A DNA stretch of 64,000 nucleotides from Enterococcus moraviensis ATCC BAA-383 (GCF_000407445.1 NZ_ASWB01000001.1:1178001-1242000); one strand, 5' to 3'. Shown: positions 47,654 through 57,240, counted from the stretch's first letter. Made by a program: numbers and translations. Notes: a model not told the origin generated them from the letters alone.

Positions 47654-48367
47654 TTACGAATTAAAAAAAATTCTTTTGAACAGCACAAAACTAATTGCCA
47701 AACGCCATTTAAGTTGTTGATAAAAACTCGCTTTTGTGTTTATTTCACTCGCATTGTTGTTATGTCGGCGATACAATGTCAGCTCTTTTGGAATCAATGC
47801 ACTTTTGTTTCTATAAGCGGCTATCAAGCCTATCCACATATCATGCATCGGAACTTTAGCCGGTATTGGCAGTATTCTTGCTTTTAACCGACTGCGAAAA
47901 GCCATACCAGCACCAATATATTTATTTTTCACGATGTTGTGAAAAAAGCCTAGTTTTACGTTTCGATACTCAAAATAAGAAGGTTCAATCACGTCCAACT
48001 GTTCATTTACAATGACTAAATCACTGATAATTAAATCAATTTTAGGATGCGCCTTGAAAAAATCCAAGTTTGTTTGAACTTTTTCGGGTAACCAAACATC
48101 ATCTTGATCTGCTAAAAATATGAATTCTCCCTGAGTTTGATTGATAGCAAACTCAAAATTCGCAATCACACCTTTACCAGGGCCTTTATATACTTTTATC
48201 CGAGAATCGTTTGCTGCATAGCGCTTTATTATTTCCATTGTCGTATCTTTAGAGCCATCGTCTGATATAATCAACTCATCTTGAGCAGTTAATTGAGGGA
48301 TTATACTATCAAGTTGTTCTTTTAAATACTTTTCTCCATTATAGGTTGCAATACAAACTGAGATCAT
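47654..48367 (-). CDS. epaD: GT2 family glycosyltransferase (EpaD position), 237 aa
   Basis: A family 2 enzyme of rhamnosyltransferase type: SVCIATYNGEKYLKEQLDSI at the N-terminus, ISDDGSKDTTM (about 33-43) and the metal-binding FLADQDDVW (about 86-94), a motif frequent in rhamnan-synthesising GT2s. It starts one base after the epaC stop region and is coupled to it. By order (A, B, C, D, rmlACBD) it corresponds to epaD of E. faecalis; the letter assignment rests on synteny. Confidence 0.9.
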   Translation of the reverse strand: MISVCIATYNGEKYLKEQLDSIIPQLTAQDELIISDDGSKDTTMEIIKRYAANDSRIKVYKGPGKGVIANFEFAINQTQGEFIFLADQDDVWLPEKVQTNLDFFKAHPKIDLIISDLVIVNEQLDVIEPSYFEYRNVKLGFFHNIVKNKYIGAGMAFRSRLKARILPIPAKVPMHDMWIGLIAAYRNKSALIPKELTLYRRHNNNASEINTKASFYQQLKWRLAISFVLFKRIFFNS

Positions 48368-49201
48368 TTATTTTCCTTTCATTAAGGATCGATATTCTAC
48401 TAATGTCCGTCGCCAAATTTTGCGGTTTTTTACACGCAAAAATTGTTTGATCGTCCTTAAAATCAACTGCCTTTTATGACTATAAAATTTATCTTGATCA
48501 TATTTCTGATAAAACAACGTTTCACCACGAATAATCGATTCGTATCGTTCACTACTGATCGTTTGGTAGTCTAACACCGATAAATCATGTTCCAGCTGAT
48601 AGTCTACAACACTGATTTTTTTGTTCAATCGATGAATCTCCCAGAAAAGCCAATGATCCAAAAAATCCAAAGGAAAGTCCAAATTAAACGAACCAATGCT
48701 AGTAAGTGTGGTCTTTGGAAGCACTGTGCCAGAATTGATACTCATGATTCTTTCAGAATACGTACCTACTTTTGGTAACTCAGACTGACGCCCAACATAT
48801 TTATCAGAAAACAAAGGGGAGATTTGTCTACCATGTGAATGAACGATTGGCACATACGCACCGATGTCTTCAGCTAATTTCAAACTACAGAGCATTTCAA
48901 GATATGCTTCCTCTACCAATGTATCTTGATCGAGTAATAGCATTAGTTCTCCTTGAACTTCTGCAAGATATTGAGCTCCTGCATTGTACGCTCTAGCTAG
49001 ACCAGGATTAGTTTCATCATGTACATAATAAACATTTTCCTTATGAAACAATTCATCCTCTTGCGCTTTTTGACTATTATCATAAATGAACAAATAAACT
49101 GGTCTTTGTTCATTTATGATTTTTTTTAGGTACTCATAACTTGGCGTTTTAGAGAATTTAGTTTGATACAAAACGATTGTAATAACCAATGTATTCTCCA
49201 C
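48368..49201 (-). CDS. epaC: GT2 family rhamnosyltransferase-like (EpaC position), 277 aa
   Basis: The frame opens at 49222, but a GTG at 49201 (VENTLVITIVLYQT) is preceded by GGAGG at ideal spacing and overlaps the epaB stop by one base, so I use it. Residues 20-120 show the GT-A core: FIYDNSQKAQEDE, GLARAYNAGAQYLA and the metal-binding LLDQDTLVEEAYL. The C-terminal third is basic (KRQLILRTIKQFLRVKNRKI), probably for membrane docking. The enzyme likely adds a rhamnose to the lipid-linked chain. Letter by synteny. Confidence 0.9.
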   Translation of the reverse strand: MENTLVITIVLYQTKFSKTPSYEYLKKIINEQRPVYLFIYDNSQKAQEDELFHKENVYYVHDETNPGLARAYNAGAQYLAEVQGELMLLLDQDTLVEEAYLEMLCSLKLAEDIGAYVPIVHSHGRQISPLFSDKYVGRQSELPKVGTYSERIMSINSGTVLPKTTLTSIGSFNLDFPLDFLDHWLFWEIHRLNKKISVVDYQLEHDLSVLDYQTISSERYESIIRGETLFYQKYDQDKFYSHKRQLILRTIKQFLRVKNRKIWRRTLVEYRSLMKGK

Positions 49202-49983
49202 TAGAAAAACCTCCAACCCCATTTGTTAAAAAACTTCACCATCGATTGTAAAAAAATTTTAAATAATTGCTTGTTTTTATGGGCCCCTTTTTCATATAAA
49301 TGAGTCACCGTTTCAAAAGGAGTATACAAAATTTTATAGCCGGCTTTTCCAAAACTCAAACACAGATCGTTATCTTCAAAATACATAAAGAAACGTTCAT
49401 CAAAACCGTCAATCTCCTTAAACTTGTCAACATCGATCACCATAAAACAACCTGACCCCATTTTTATATAGGACGTTTGATCATCTGGTAAATCGCGACA
49501 TTCATAATAACTTAGACGTTTATCAAATAACTTTTTAACTGATTTGAATGGAACAAACCGCAACATATAATCAAAAACGTCCAACTTTTGACGAACTAAG
49601 TATTGTGTACTTCCATCCGTATTGAGAACTTTTGGGCAAACAGCAGCTAGTTGATCATTTTCTTGCATCCGACGAATCATCTCATCTAGTGTCGCTTTCG
49701 TAAGTAAAACATCCGGATTAAAAATAACCGCATAACGCGTATCGATCTTTTTTAGTACTTGATTATGCCCATAACCAAAGCCCTTATTTTCCTTAGACTT
49801 ATGTAATGAGATAAAGGTACCGTAGCTTTCCAGTTTCTCTATATAACTTTGTTCAGAAGCATTATCAAATATATGTATATCATAATTTGATTCCAAACCT
49901 AATTCATTTTTTAAATTATTCAGCACATCAAAAATATGACGGCTATTGTGAGTAACAATGGAAATTGTTATTCTATCATTCAT
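49201..49983 (-). CDS. epaB: GT2 family rhamnosyltransferase-like (EpaB position), 260 aa
   Basis: The frame opens at 49998, but ATG at 49983 (MNDRITISIVTHNSRH) sits after GGGGTG and starts right at the GT2 core. The N-terminal ITISIVTHNSRHIFDVLNNL is followed by IFDNASEQSYI, NKGFGYGHNQVL, and the metal-binding VIFNPDVLL (about 93-101). FFMYFEDNDLCLSFGKAGYK resembles the conserved C-terminal motif of WbbL/RfbF-type rhamnosyltransferases. By analogy with WbbL-type enzymes it may place the first rhamnose on the GlcNAc-PP-lipid made by EpaA (inference). Confidence 0.9.
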   Translation of the reverse strand: MNDRITISIVTHNSRHIFDVLNNLKNELGLESNYDIHIFDNASEQSYIEKLESYGTFISLHKSKENKGFGYGHNQVLKKIDTRYAVIFNPDVLLTKATLDEMIRRMQENDQLAAVCPKVLNTDGSTQYLVRQKLDVFDYMLRFVPFKSVKKLFDKRLSYYECRDLPDDQTSYIKMGSGCFMVIDVDKFKEIDGFDERFFMYFEDNDLCLSFGKAGYKILYTPFETVTHLYEKGAHKNKQLFKIFLQSMVKFFNKWGWRFF

Positions 49984-50165
49984 ATTTTTGCACCCCATTT
50001 AAATTAAGATGAATCAAGCCAAACTATTCAGCTTAGCTTCACCTAAAGTGAAGTATTCCCTGCCTAATTTTTTTACAGTAATGACGTCTGTCACTAGGAA
50101 ACTTTTCTTTATGTATAAAACTCTTTTTATTCCTATGTACTATCCACGTAGTTGAACTTTAGGAA

Positions 50166-50198
50166 AGCGGAGCAAAACTTGCTGAGTTTTGTCCCGCT
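50166..50198. repeat. Dispersed enterococcal-type hairpin repeat, copy 2
   Basis: AGCGGAGCAAAACT and AGTTTTGTCCCGCT form a 14-bp stem with two mismatches and a 5-base loop, in the epaA-epaB spacer. Same core as copies 1 and 3. Confidence 0.7.
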
Positions 50199-50267
50199 CC
50201 TTCATTTTACCTAATCAATAAATTATAGCACAGCATAAAATCCCAGCAAAGATGCTCAGAAATTACT

Positions 50268-51404
50268 TTACTTTTTTTTAGAATGTTTCCCTAAACGTTT
50301 CTCTAGTTGCTGGTGTCGAAACTCTCGGTTTCCAAACATGCGTAAAATATACATCAGCGGTTGATGATTTTCTCCAACAAGTCCGATCATTTCAATAAAC
50401 AACTCTAAGCCAATCGCACTAAAGACAATCAATAATATGGACGCAACATTACTTGCATAACTAAATAGCAATGCGACAAACGAAAAGACTAATGCTAAAC
50501 CATAAATCGTCATCACAGCGCCCTTATGCGTAAAGCCTAGTGAAAGTAAACGGTGATGTAAGTGCATTTTATCAGCCGACGAAATCGGTCGTTTATTCAT
50601 CAAGCGACGAATGATCGCATATACGGTATCTGTAATTGGTACACCTAAAATGATCATCGGCGTAATTACGGTAATAAACGTAGCATTCTTCAACCCTTGT
50701 AAAGACATGACTGCGATCATAAATCCTAAAAACAACGCCCCTGTATCCCCTAAAAATATCTTCGCTGGATAAAAATTATAAGGAAAAAAACCTGCAATAC
50801 TCGCGACTAAAACAAAAATCACAATCGGGATGTATACTGTTTTCGCATGAAGAAAAAAATAGCCAATCACACCAATTGTAGCTAAACTGATGATCGAAAC
50901 ACCAGATGCAAGTCCATCCAATCCATCGATCAAGTTGATTGCATTCGTAATAGCCAATATCCAAAATAACGTTAGTGGTAAACTAAACCAGCGTAAATCG
51001 ATATGTCCAAAAAATGGTAATGTCACAACATCAATCCGAATTTCTGCAACAAAATAAATCACCAAAGCACCCAGTAAAATACCTATTGTTTTCTTCTTTG
51101 GCGATAGTTCATAAATATCATCGATCAACCCTGTAGCAACAACAATTCCTGCGCCTAAGATGATTGGCCATATATAATTGAATGGGATAATCGACTGAAA
51201 CATGACTAAGCAAGAAAATGAAAAGACAAAATAAATACCTAGACCGCCAGCTGTTGGCATATTTTTAGTATTCACTCTTCTTTCACCAGGAGCATCATAT
51301 GCCCCTATTCTAAATGCCAGTAATTTAACAATTGGCGTTGTAATCAAAGATAAAATAAACGTCAGAAATAGACGGATAAAAATTTCATAAATAAACATCG
51401 ACAT
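50268..51404 (-). CDS. epaA: Undecaprenyl-phosphate GlcNAc-1-phosphate transferase (EpaA/TagO/WecA-like), 378 aa
   Basis: A polytopic MraY/WecA-family enzyme that starts polymer synthesis by moving GlcNAc-1-phosphate to undecaprenyl phosphate. Eleven or so membrane segments, with the catalytic cytosolic motifs GLIDDIYELSPKKK (about 95), NAINLIDGLDGLASG (about 155), FLGDTGALFLGF and the HLHHRLLSLGF loop. In E. faecalis epaA is the first conserved gene of the locus, next to yihY and map, exactly as here. It is the likely initiating enzyme for the rhamnan backbone, while EpaR initiates the side chain. Confidence 0.95.
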   Translation of the reverse strand: MSMFIYEIFIRLFLTFILSLITTPIVKLLAFRIGAYDAPGERRVNTKNMPTAGGLGIYFVFSFSCLVMFQSIIPFNYIWPIILGAGIVVATGLIDDIYELSPKKKTIGILLGALVIYFVAEIRIDVVTLPFFGHIDLRWFSLPLTLFWILAITNAINLIDGLDGLASGVSIISLATIGVIGYFFLHAKTVYIPIVIFVLVASIAGFFPYNFYPAKIFLGDTGALFLGFMIAVMSLQGLKNATFITVITPMIILGVPITDTVYAIIRRLMNKRPISSADKMHLHHRLLSLGFTHKGAVMTIYGLALVFSFVALLFSYASNVASILLIVFSAIGLELFIEMIGLVGENHQPLMYILRMFGNREFRHQQLEKRLGKHSKKK

Positions 51405-51538
51405 GATGAACCTACTTTCTTAATGTACATCGTATATTATACCGAATCCTTTCACATTTACAAGTTGGAACAAGTGTTTCCACCATTTTGGACGAATCAA
51501 ATCCTCTACTTATTTAATTAGAAGCAAAAATAGTCAGT

Positions 51539-52453
51539 CTATTTCTTTCGTTTTTCTTTTACTTTATCTATTAGTCGATTGATCAGACCATAACGATGCT
51601 GAATTTTTTCATTTGATATATATTCTTTGACAACTGCATTGATGATACCACCTAAAATAATAATCGTTGCGGCAAAATTCAACCACAGCATCAAGATAAT
51701 AAAGCTACCAATAATTTGATAACTCGCAATTTTCGAACTGAAATATTTGATATAGATTCCAAAAGCCTGTGATAATAACATCCAGCCCACAGTTGCAAAA
51801 ATTGCTCCTGGTATGATTGAACGGAACGTTAATTTGGCATTTGGCACAACACGATAGATCAAACACATAATAACTAATAAAACGAATGACGTGATCGGCC
51901 ATTTCAACGCTTGGAAGGTATCAATAAAATCCGTTGAAAAATGCAAAATCGGTTGTAGTAAATCCAAAATCGTTTTCCCTAGACCTAAAACCCCCACAAC
52001 ACCAACAATCGCAATCATAAACAAAAGAATCACAACTAAAGACATAATGCGAACGATAATGAAATTTTTGCGTTGTTCAACACCAAATGCTTTATTCATT
52101 GCTGTTTGTAAAGCATTGATACTTTGGCTAGCACTCCATAACGCCGCTAATGCAGAAATCGATAACAGACCACCAGATCGTTGAGTCAACAACGACTGAA
52201 TCGCTGGTTTCAAATCATCAAAAATAGCTTTGGGGATTGCTTCAGCTATGTAAGGCAATACTTCGTTTGGATCAATATGTAAATACGGCAGGAGATTTCC
52301 CACCGCAATCAATAGAGGAAATAGGGACAAAAGTAAATAGTACGCTACAACGACAGATGTATTTCCAATCTCTGAATCAATCATACGATGTTGTGTTGTT
52401 TCAATGAACCGCATTAGCTTTTCATTTTTTTTTACTTTGTCCACCAGTTTCAT
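51539..52453 (-). CDS. YihY/BrkB-family inner-membrane protein, 304 aa
   Basis: Six hydrophobic segments and the family's VVAYYLLLSLFPLLIAVGNL near residue 35, plus LWASQSINALQTAMNKAFGV and MLWLNFAATIIILGGIINAV. YihY proteins were once called RNase BN, which is now known to be incorrect; their function is unresolved. The C-terminus is basic (INRLIDKVKEKRKK). It is 19 bases downstream of map and probably co-transcribed. RBS GAGGAG. Confidence 0.93.
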   Translation of the reverse strand: MKLVDKVKKNEKLMRFIETTQHRMIDSEIGNTSVVVAYYLLLSLFPLLIAVGNLLPYLHIDPNEVLPYIAEAIPKAIFDDLKPAIQSLLTQRSGGLLSISALAALWSASQSINALQTAMNKAFGVEQRKNFIIVRIMSLVVILLFMIAIVGVVGVLGLGKTILDLLQPILHFSTDFIDTFQALKWPITSFVLLVIMCLIYRVVPNAKLTFRSIIPGAIFATVGWMLLSQAFGIYIKYFSSKIASYQIIGSFIILMLWLNFAATIIILGGIINAVVKEYISNEKIQHRYGLINRLIDKVKEKRKK

Positions 52454-52472
52454 AAAATTCTCCTCTAATTCC

Positions 52473-53237
52473 TTAATATGTTCCTTCTTCTCCTTGAGAA
52501 GTCAGAATTTTTGGCCCGTCTTTCGTAATAGCCAATGTATGTTCAAATTGACAGCTGATTCCACCATCTAACGTATATGCTGTCCAACCATTTGGGTCCA
52601 TTTTCATACGCCACGTTCCTGTATTGACCATCGGCTCGATCGTAATGACCATGCCTTCTTTCAAGCGCAAGCCTTTACCTGCTTCACCATAATGCGGAAT
52701 AACTGGACTCTCATGAATCGTTGGCCCAATACCATGCCCTACAAAATCTCTTACCACAGATAAATTTTCACTTTCAACGTACGTTTGGATAGCATGACCA
52801 ATATCACCGATACGATTCCCCACCTGTGCTTGCTCGATACCAAGGTACAAGGCTTTTCTCGTTACCTCCATTAAATGATCTAGTTCAGGTGTTGACTTAC
52901 CGACAACATAAGCCCAACATGAATCTGATACAGCTCCTTTTAAATCGATACACATATCGACTTTGATCAAATCGCCATCTTTCAATGGCTTTTTCCGAGG
53001 AAAACCATGACAAATTTCATCATTGATACTGCAACAAGTAGCATATTTATAGTCTTCAAAACCAATTTGAGCAGCAATTCCGCCATGGCTTTCAATAAAG
53101 TCTCTTACAAACACTTCTATATCCCAGCTCGTAACACCTGGTTTAATAAATGTACGTAAATGACGATGAACATCTGCCAGCAATTCTCCAGATTCATCCA
53201 TCATTTCAATTTCTCTTGGTGATTTTAATGTAATCAT
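52473..53237 (-). CDS. map: Methionine aminopeptidase, type I
   Basis: Removes the initiator methionine. The metal-binding residues are in DLIKVDMCIDLKGAVSDSCW (two Asp), GHGIGPTIHESP (His), ITIEPMVNTG (Glu) and QFEHTLAITKDG (Glu). The 254-residue length is typical of the Gram-positive enzyme without zinc-finger extension. RBS AGGAGG. It precedes yihY in one unit. Confidence 0.97.
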   Translation of the reverse strand: MITLKSPREIEMMDESGELLADVHRHLRTFIKPGVTSWDIEVFVRDFIESHGGIAAQIGFEDYKYATCCSINDEICHGFPRKKPLKDGDLIKVDMCIDLKGAVSDSCWAYVVGKSTPELDHLMEVTRKALYLGIEQAQVGNRIGDIGHAIQTYVESENLSVVRDFVGHGIGPTIHESPVIPHYGEAGKGLRLKEGMVITIEPMVNTGTWRMKMDPNGWTAYTLDGGISCQFEHTLAITKDGPKILTSQGEEGTY

Positions 53238-53702
53238 TCAATATCGTCCTCCTAAAAATTTAAAAACTGAAAGAGCGTGGGTAGCATAAACTGGAAAATA
53301 GAAAAATAAAGGGGATGCACTTTATCACCATTACGTTTTAATTTTTCCTGAGAAGCTAGCTCTTTAAGCTAGATAATATAAAAGCGCAGTGGGTTCGTTC
53401 AGCCCTATAAAAATAAAGGAATATATTTGTGCCCTTTTCTTGTCAGGAACATAACTTATCTTTTTCATAGAAACTGACCCGCGGATCTAGATAATCTTCA
53501 TATAAGAGTATTTTATCATAATTTATGAAAATTTCACTGAAAAGTAGTTGTTAAAAATAGATTTCATTCTTTTTTCTTTCCATAGGCTCTCTTAAACACT
53601 GCTATAGAAGTAATTTCTTCGTTTCTATTCTCAATTTTGTAATTTACACACCCTTCGTTCTTCTGATATAATCAAGATTGTATTATTGAAGGAGGAAATC
53701 TA
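53238..53702. other. Intergenic region between map and flavodoxin, 465 bp
   Basis: No convincing gene on either strand. The right end holds the flavodoxin promoter. GAGCGTGGGTAGCATAAACT at 53272-53291 resembles a decayed arm of the dispersed hairpin family, without its partner arm. A small inverted repeat (CTAGCT...AGCTAG) lies around 53354-53372. Nothing else is recognised. Confidence 0.6.
53643..53672 (+). promoter_or_regulatory. Flavodoxin gene promoter
   Basis: TTTACA (53643-53648), 18-base spacer, TATAAT (53667-53672) with an upstream TG (extended -10), about 30 bases before the ATG. Confidence 0.8.
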
Positions 53703-54146
53703 ATGACCTTAGCTAAAATCGTTTATGCAAGTATGACTGGAAATACAGAAGAAATCGCAGATATCGTTGCGGAAGCTTTAGAAAATTTAGATATTGAAGT
53801 AGAAATCAATGAATGTACACAAGTCGATCCTGAAGATTTTGAAGATGCAGACATATGTGTGATTGCAACATACACATATGGTGATGGCGAATTGCCAGAT
53901 GAAATCGTTGATTTCTATGAAGAGCTACAAGAAATCAATCTGTCAGGAAAAACTTATGGTGTCTGTGGTTCTGGAGATACTTTTTATGATGAGTTTTGTA
54001 AGTCGGTGGACGACTTCGATGCTGTTTTCACAAAAATCGGTGCTACCAAAGGTGCTGATAGTGTAAAAGTCGATCTTGCTGCTGAAGAAGAAGACATTCA
54101 AAAACTTGAAGCCTTTGCGAAAAAGTTAGCCGAAGCTGCAAAATAG
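53703..54146 (+). CDS. Flavodoxin, 147 aa
   Basis: Short-chain FMN electron carrier. The phosphate-binding loop SMTGNTEE is at residues 10-17; TYTYGDGELPDE (about 56-67) and GSGDTFYDEFCKSVDDF (about 90) supply the two isoalloxazine-flanking loops, the latter with the conserved Tyr. The protein is very acidic, as is typical. AAGGAGG precedes the ATG. It is a single-gene unit ended by the hairpin at 54203. It may accept electrons from the pyruvate oxidoreductase at the left edge of the window, although the two genes are 50 kb apart. Confidence 0.95.
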   Translation: MTLAKIVYASMTGNTEEIADIVAEALENLDIEVEINECTQVDPEDFEDADICVIATYTYGDGELPDEIVDFYEELQEINLSGKTYGVCGSGDTFYDEFCKSVDDFDAVFTKIGATKGADSVKVDLAAEEEDIQKLEAFAKKLAEAAK

Positions 54147-54202
54147 CCCGTTGAACCAAAAAGAGTTCGAGGCGTTTAGCTCTAAGCATGATTGCATATA
54201 AA

Positions 54203-54243
54203 GAGTGGAACAAAACTACGATCAGTTTTGTTCCACTCTCTTT
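54203..54243. terminator. Dispersed hairpin repeat, copy 3, acting as bidirectional terminator
   Basis: GAGTGGAACAAAACT and its exact complement form a perfect 15-bp stem with a 6-base loop; TCTTTTT follows on the plus strand. It serves the convergent flavodoxin and TetR genes and has the same core as copies at 44901 and 50166. Confidence 0.85.
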
Positions 54244-54253
54244 TTACTCTAAT

Positions 54254-54826
54254 TTAATTATCAATGTCGATTGGATTTTCTCGCTCTAAAATTTGATCGA
54301 TGGCCTCTCTCATCAAGCGCTCGATTTGTTGGTCGCTTGGGTGAATAATACCAGAAGTCATCAATGCCGCAATACCTGTCGCAACAATCCACGTTCCCAT
54401 GTGAAGAGAATTAATTTCTGTATCACTTAATTTTTCATAAGCCGGGTCTTGTTTAACTGCGTTGGAAAAATAGCTATACGAAAATTCTTGCATTCTTTTT
54501 CCGCCACCATACTCTTCTAAATAAAGAGCACGATATAACCTGCTTTCATTTTTAGCAAAGTGGATATAATTCAAAGCTAAATCCACAATCGTATTATCCG
54601 TATGTGTTATCGGGAATACTTCCTTTGCTAAATATTGATGGATTTTTTCAAATAATTCTTCTTTTAAATCGTCCATATTCTTGAATTCTAAATAAATAGG
54701 TTGTGTTGAGCATTTCATTTTGGTTGCAATGTTTCGTGCGGTGAATTTCGAAAAGCCTTCTGTGGCCACTACTTCGTATGCAGCATTTAAAATCTGATCT
54801 TTAGTAATTGTTTTTTTTCTTGCCAT
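54254..54826 (-). CDS. TetR/AcrR-family regulator, 190 aa
   Basis: The N-terminal ~50 residues form the TetR helix-turn-helix: ITKDQILNAAYEVVATEGFS followed by FTARNIATKMKCSTQPIYLE. The C-terminal half is an all-alpha ligand domain with no recognisable ligand. TetR proteins often repress a divergent neighbour, which here is the M29 aminopeptidase at 55081 with 254 bases between the starts; a link is possible but not shown by any operator I can see. ATG with RBS within GGGGATTGAAAG. Confidence 0.9.
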   Translation of the reverse strand: MARKKTITKDQILNAAYEVVATEGFSKFTARNIATKMKCSTQPIYLEFKNMDDLKEELFEKIHQYLAKEVFPITHTDNTIVDLALNYIHFAKNESRLYRALYLEEYGGGKRMQEFSYSYFSNAVKQDPAYEKLSDTEINSLHMGTWIVATGIAALMTSGIIHPSDQQIERLMREAIDQILERENPIDIDN

Positions 54827-55013
54827 AATCTTTCAATCCCCTCTACCTATCCTTTACAACGCTTCCATATCAATACTATAGTTATTGTAACACGATTTGT
54901 TTATTCTGCAAAATACTAGTCCTTTATTTTAAATTATTTTATTTATTTGATTAAATGGGAGTTTACAGAGGTTTTTTCTAGAATTAAATACGTGATTTCC
55001 CCTTCTTGAATGT

Positions 55014-55042
55014 TTGAGTTCAGGTCATCTACGTGTTATGAT
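55014..55042 (+). promoter_or_regulatory. Promoter of the M29 aminopeptidase gene
   Basis: TTGAGT (55014-55019), 17-base spacer, TATGAT (55037-55042), 38 bases before the ATG. Confidence 0.75.
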
Positions 55043-55080
55043 ATTCTCGATTACATGAATGAAAACTAGGAGGTTATTCT

Positions 55081-56319
55081 ATGACGTTACCAAATTTTAA
55101 TGAGACATTAAACAAATATGCTAGACTTATTACTGAAACAGGTGTCAATGTCCAAAAAGGACAAAGCATCGTTTTACAAATCAGTGTTGATCAAGCACCC
55201 TTAGCACGATTGATTACAGAAGAAGCATATAAATTAGGTGCTAGTGAAGTAATCGTTCAGTGGACTGACGATATCATTCAACGTGAATTTCTACTTCATG
55301 CAGATGAAAAATATTTAGAAAATGTCCCTCAATATAAAATAGACCAGACAGATGACTGGGTCAGTAAAGGTGCTAGCCGTATCAGTGTTGTCTCTGCTAA
55401 TCCAGATGCACTTGCTGGGGTTGATACTGACCGAGTTGCAGCTTTTCAAGCAGCATCTGGTAAAGCTTTGATTAATTTGAGGAAAGCAACGCAAGCAAAC
55501 AAAGTTAGCTGGACTGTTGTTGCAGCAGCTGGAAAAGAATGGGCAGCTAAAGTTTTCCCAAATCTTGATAGTTCAGAGCAACAAGTTGATGCTCTTTGGG
55601 ATGAAATCTTTAAAACAACTCGTGTTTATGAAGCCGATCCCGTAGCTGCTTGGGCAGCACATGATAACAAACTTGCTACAAAAGCAGATGAATTGAATAA
55701 AGAACAATTTGAATCATTACACTATACTGCTCCAGGCACGGATTTGGTGATCGGTTTACCGAAAAATCATTTATGGGAAGGCGCTGGCAGTGACAATGCT
55801 CGCGGTGAAAAATTCATGGCGAATATGCCGACAGAAGAAGTATTCACAGCACCTGACAGTCGTCATGTTGACGGTGTCGTTTCCAGTAGTAAACCGTTAA
55901 GCTATGCTGGAACAACTATTTCTGGAATGAAGTTTACGTTTAAAGATGGAAAAGTCATCGATTTTTCAGCTGAACAAGGGGAAGAAGTATTAGCGAAATT
56001 ACTTGAGACTGATGAAGGCGCTCGTCATTTAGGTGAAGTTGCTTTAGTACCAGATCCATCACCAATTTCTCAATCTGGCATCATTTTCTACAATACTCTC
56101 TTTGACGAAAATGCTTCTAATCACTTGGCCTTTGGATCTGCATACGCATTTAATCTACAAGGTGGAACTGACATGAGTGAAGAAGAATTAACAGCTGCTG
56201 GACTTAACCGAAGTCAAACTCATGTTGACTTTATGATTGGGTCAGACAAAATGGATATTGACGGAATACGAGCGGATGGTACACGTGTTCCAATTTTCCG
56301 TAATGGAGATTGGGCATAA
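55081..56319 (+). CDS. Aminopeptidase, M29 family (AmpS/PepS-like)
   Basis: A 412-residue metallo-aminopeptidase of the thermophilic-aminopeptidase (M29) family, which removes N-terminal residues from peptides in the cytosol. Metal ligands are probably in EGARHLGEVALVPDPSPI (Glu and His), FDENASNHLAFGSAYAF (His) and SQTHVDFMIGSDKM (His-x-Asp). The N-terminal domain (1-190) is the substrate-gating part. AGGAGGT precedes the ATG. It is monocistronic with its own promoter and a shared 18-bp terminator. Confidence 0.95.
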   Translation: MTLPNFNETLNKYARLITETGVNVQKGQSIVLQISVDQAPLARLITEEAYKLGASEVIVQWTDDIIQREFLLHADEKYLENVPQYKIDQTDDWVSKGASRISVVSANPDALAGVDTDRVAAFQAASGKALINLRKATQANKVSWTVVAAAGKEWAAKVFPNLDSSEQQVDALWDEIFKTTRVYEADPVAAWAAHDNKLATKADELNKEQFESLHYTAPGTDLVIGLPKNHLWEGAGSDNARGEKFMANMPTEEVFTAPDSRHVDGVVSSSKPLSYAGTTISGMKFTFKDGKVIDFSAEQGEEVLAKLLETDEGARHLGEVALVPDPSPISQSGIIFYNTLFDENASNHLAFGSAYAFNLQGGTDMSEEELTAAGLNRSQTHVDFMIGSDKMDIDGIRADGTRVPIFRNGDWA

Positions 56320-56323
56320 CATA

Positions 56324-56368
56324 AAAAAGCTGAAACCAACATTTTACCACTGTTGGTTTCAGCTTTTT
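56324..56368. terminator. Bidirectional terminator between the aminopeptidase and ChW genes
   Basis: AAAAAGCTGAAACCAACA and its exact complement form an 18-bp stem with a 9-base loop; T-runs on both strands. Confidence 0.95.
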
Positions 56369-56373
56369 ACTTA

Positions 56374-57240
56374 TTAATAAGGGAAGTAAAATTCAGCAGT
56401 ATAGCCGATTGTTGTAAGCCCTCTTCTAATTACATATGTTTGACAAGCAATCGCTTTGCGGTTACCATCTTTTAATTCTTTCTCAACGTAAGCATTAATT
56501 GATTTAGCATCTTTAAATAATTTCAAAGAGTTACTCAACATTGATTTTGGAACGCCCACTGATTTATAATTGATTTCACCAGCGAATGTTTTATTATCTC
56601 TATATGACATTTTTCCAGAATAGTTGATTGTTGTGTAGTTTTTCTTAGGAACCAGTTTCACTTCAATTGCTTCTAGACGATAAGAGTATTTTGATGTTCC
56701 TGAAGGTATTCCACCTTTTTCCCAACCCATCCAGCCAAATTCTTGGGCGTGAACACGATAAAATACATCATATACTTGAGCCATTTGACCAGTTAATTTG
56801 ATTTGGATTGCTTCTAAACGTTTTTTCTGACCTGATGTTCCTGATGATTGACCATTTTTCTTCCAAGCTTGCCAACCAATATCTTGTACGTGTGTACGGT
56901 ATTCAATATTTCCACTATATGGAGAATTTTGAACTTTCAGTTGAATCGCTTCTAAGCGTTTCTTCTTACCAGATGTTCCTGATACTTGAGCATTGCTTTT
57001 CCAACCTTGCCAGCCAATATCTTGTACGTGTGTACGGTAAGTGACTGATGTCGATGCTGCAGCACGTGTTTGTGGCAATGAATCTGCTAATTCCGCCTCA
57101 TCATTTGGCAATATTTCTGCGCTTTGCATCTCTCCGTATGGTTCAGTTGTAATCTCTTCTGCCGCCATAACACTTGGAGCTCCTCCAAATAATGATAACG
57201 ACAATGATAAACCTAACAATAATAGACTAACCTTTTTCAT
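56374..57240 (-). CDS. Secreted ChW-repeat protein (three repeats), 288 aa
   Basis: The frame opens at 57267, but ATG at 57240 (MKKVSLLLLGLSLSLS) follows AAAGGATAG and begins a signal peptide cleaved after VMA. Three ChW repeats follow (about 65-200): HVQDIGWQGWKSNAQVSGTS, HVQDIGWQAWKKNGQSSGTS and HAQEFGWMGWEKGGIPSGTS. The triad pattern (two HVQDIGWQ units, then one V-H-x-x-x-FGW unit) is the same as in the large ChW protein at 12113. The C-terminal ~75 residues are a separate domain with two aromatic strands and no recognised family. There is no anchor motif, so it is probably held to the wall by the ChW repeats; enzymatic role unknown. Confidence 0.88.
   Translation of the reverse strand: MKKVSLLLLGLSLSLSLFGGAPSVMAAEEITTEPYGEMQSAEILPNDEAELADSLPQTRAAASTSVTYRTHVQDIGWQGWKSNAQVSGTSGKKKRLEAIQLKVQNSPYSGNIEYRTHVQDIGWQAWKKNGQSSGTSGQKKRLEAIQIKLTGQMAQVYDVFYRVHAQEFGWMGWEKGGIPSGTSKYSYRLEAIEVKLVPKKNYTTINYSGKMSYRDNKTFAGEINYKSVGVPKSMLSNSLKLFKDAKSINAYVEKELKDGNRKAIACQTYVIRRGLTTIGYTAEFYFPY

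Noticed and set aside
53238-53702. Riboswitch or small RNA in the map-flavodoxin gap
   Set aside because: No conserved riboswitch core or strong terminator pair seen; only a decayed hairpin arm and a small repeat.
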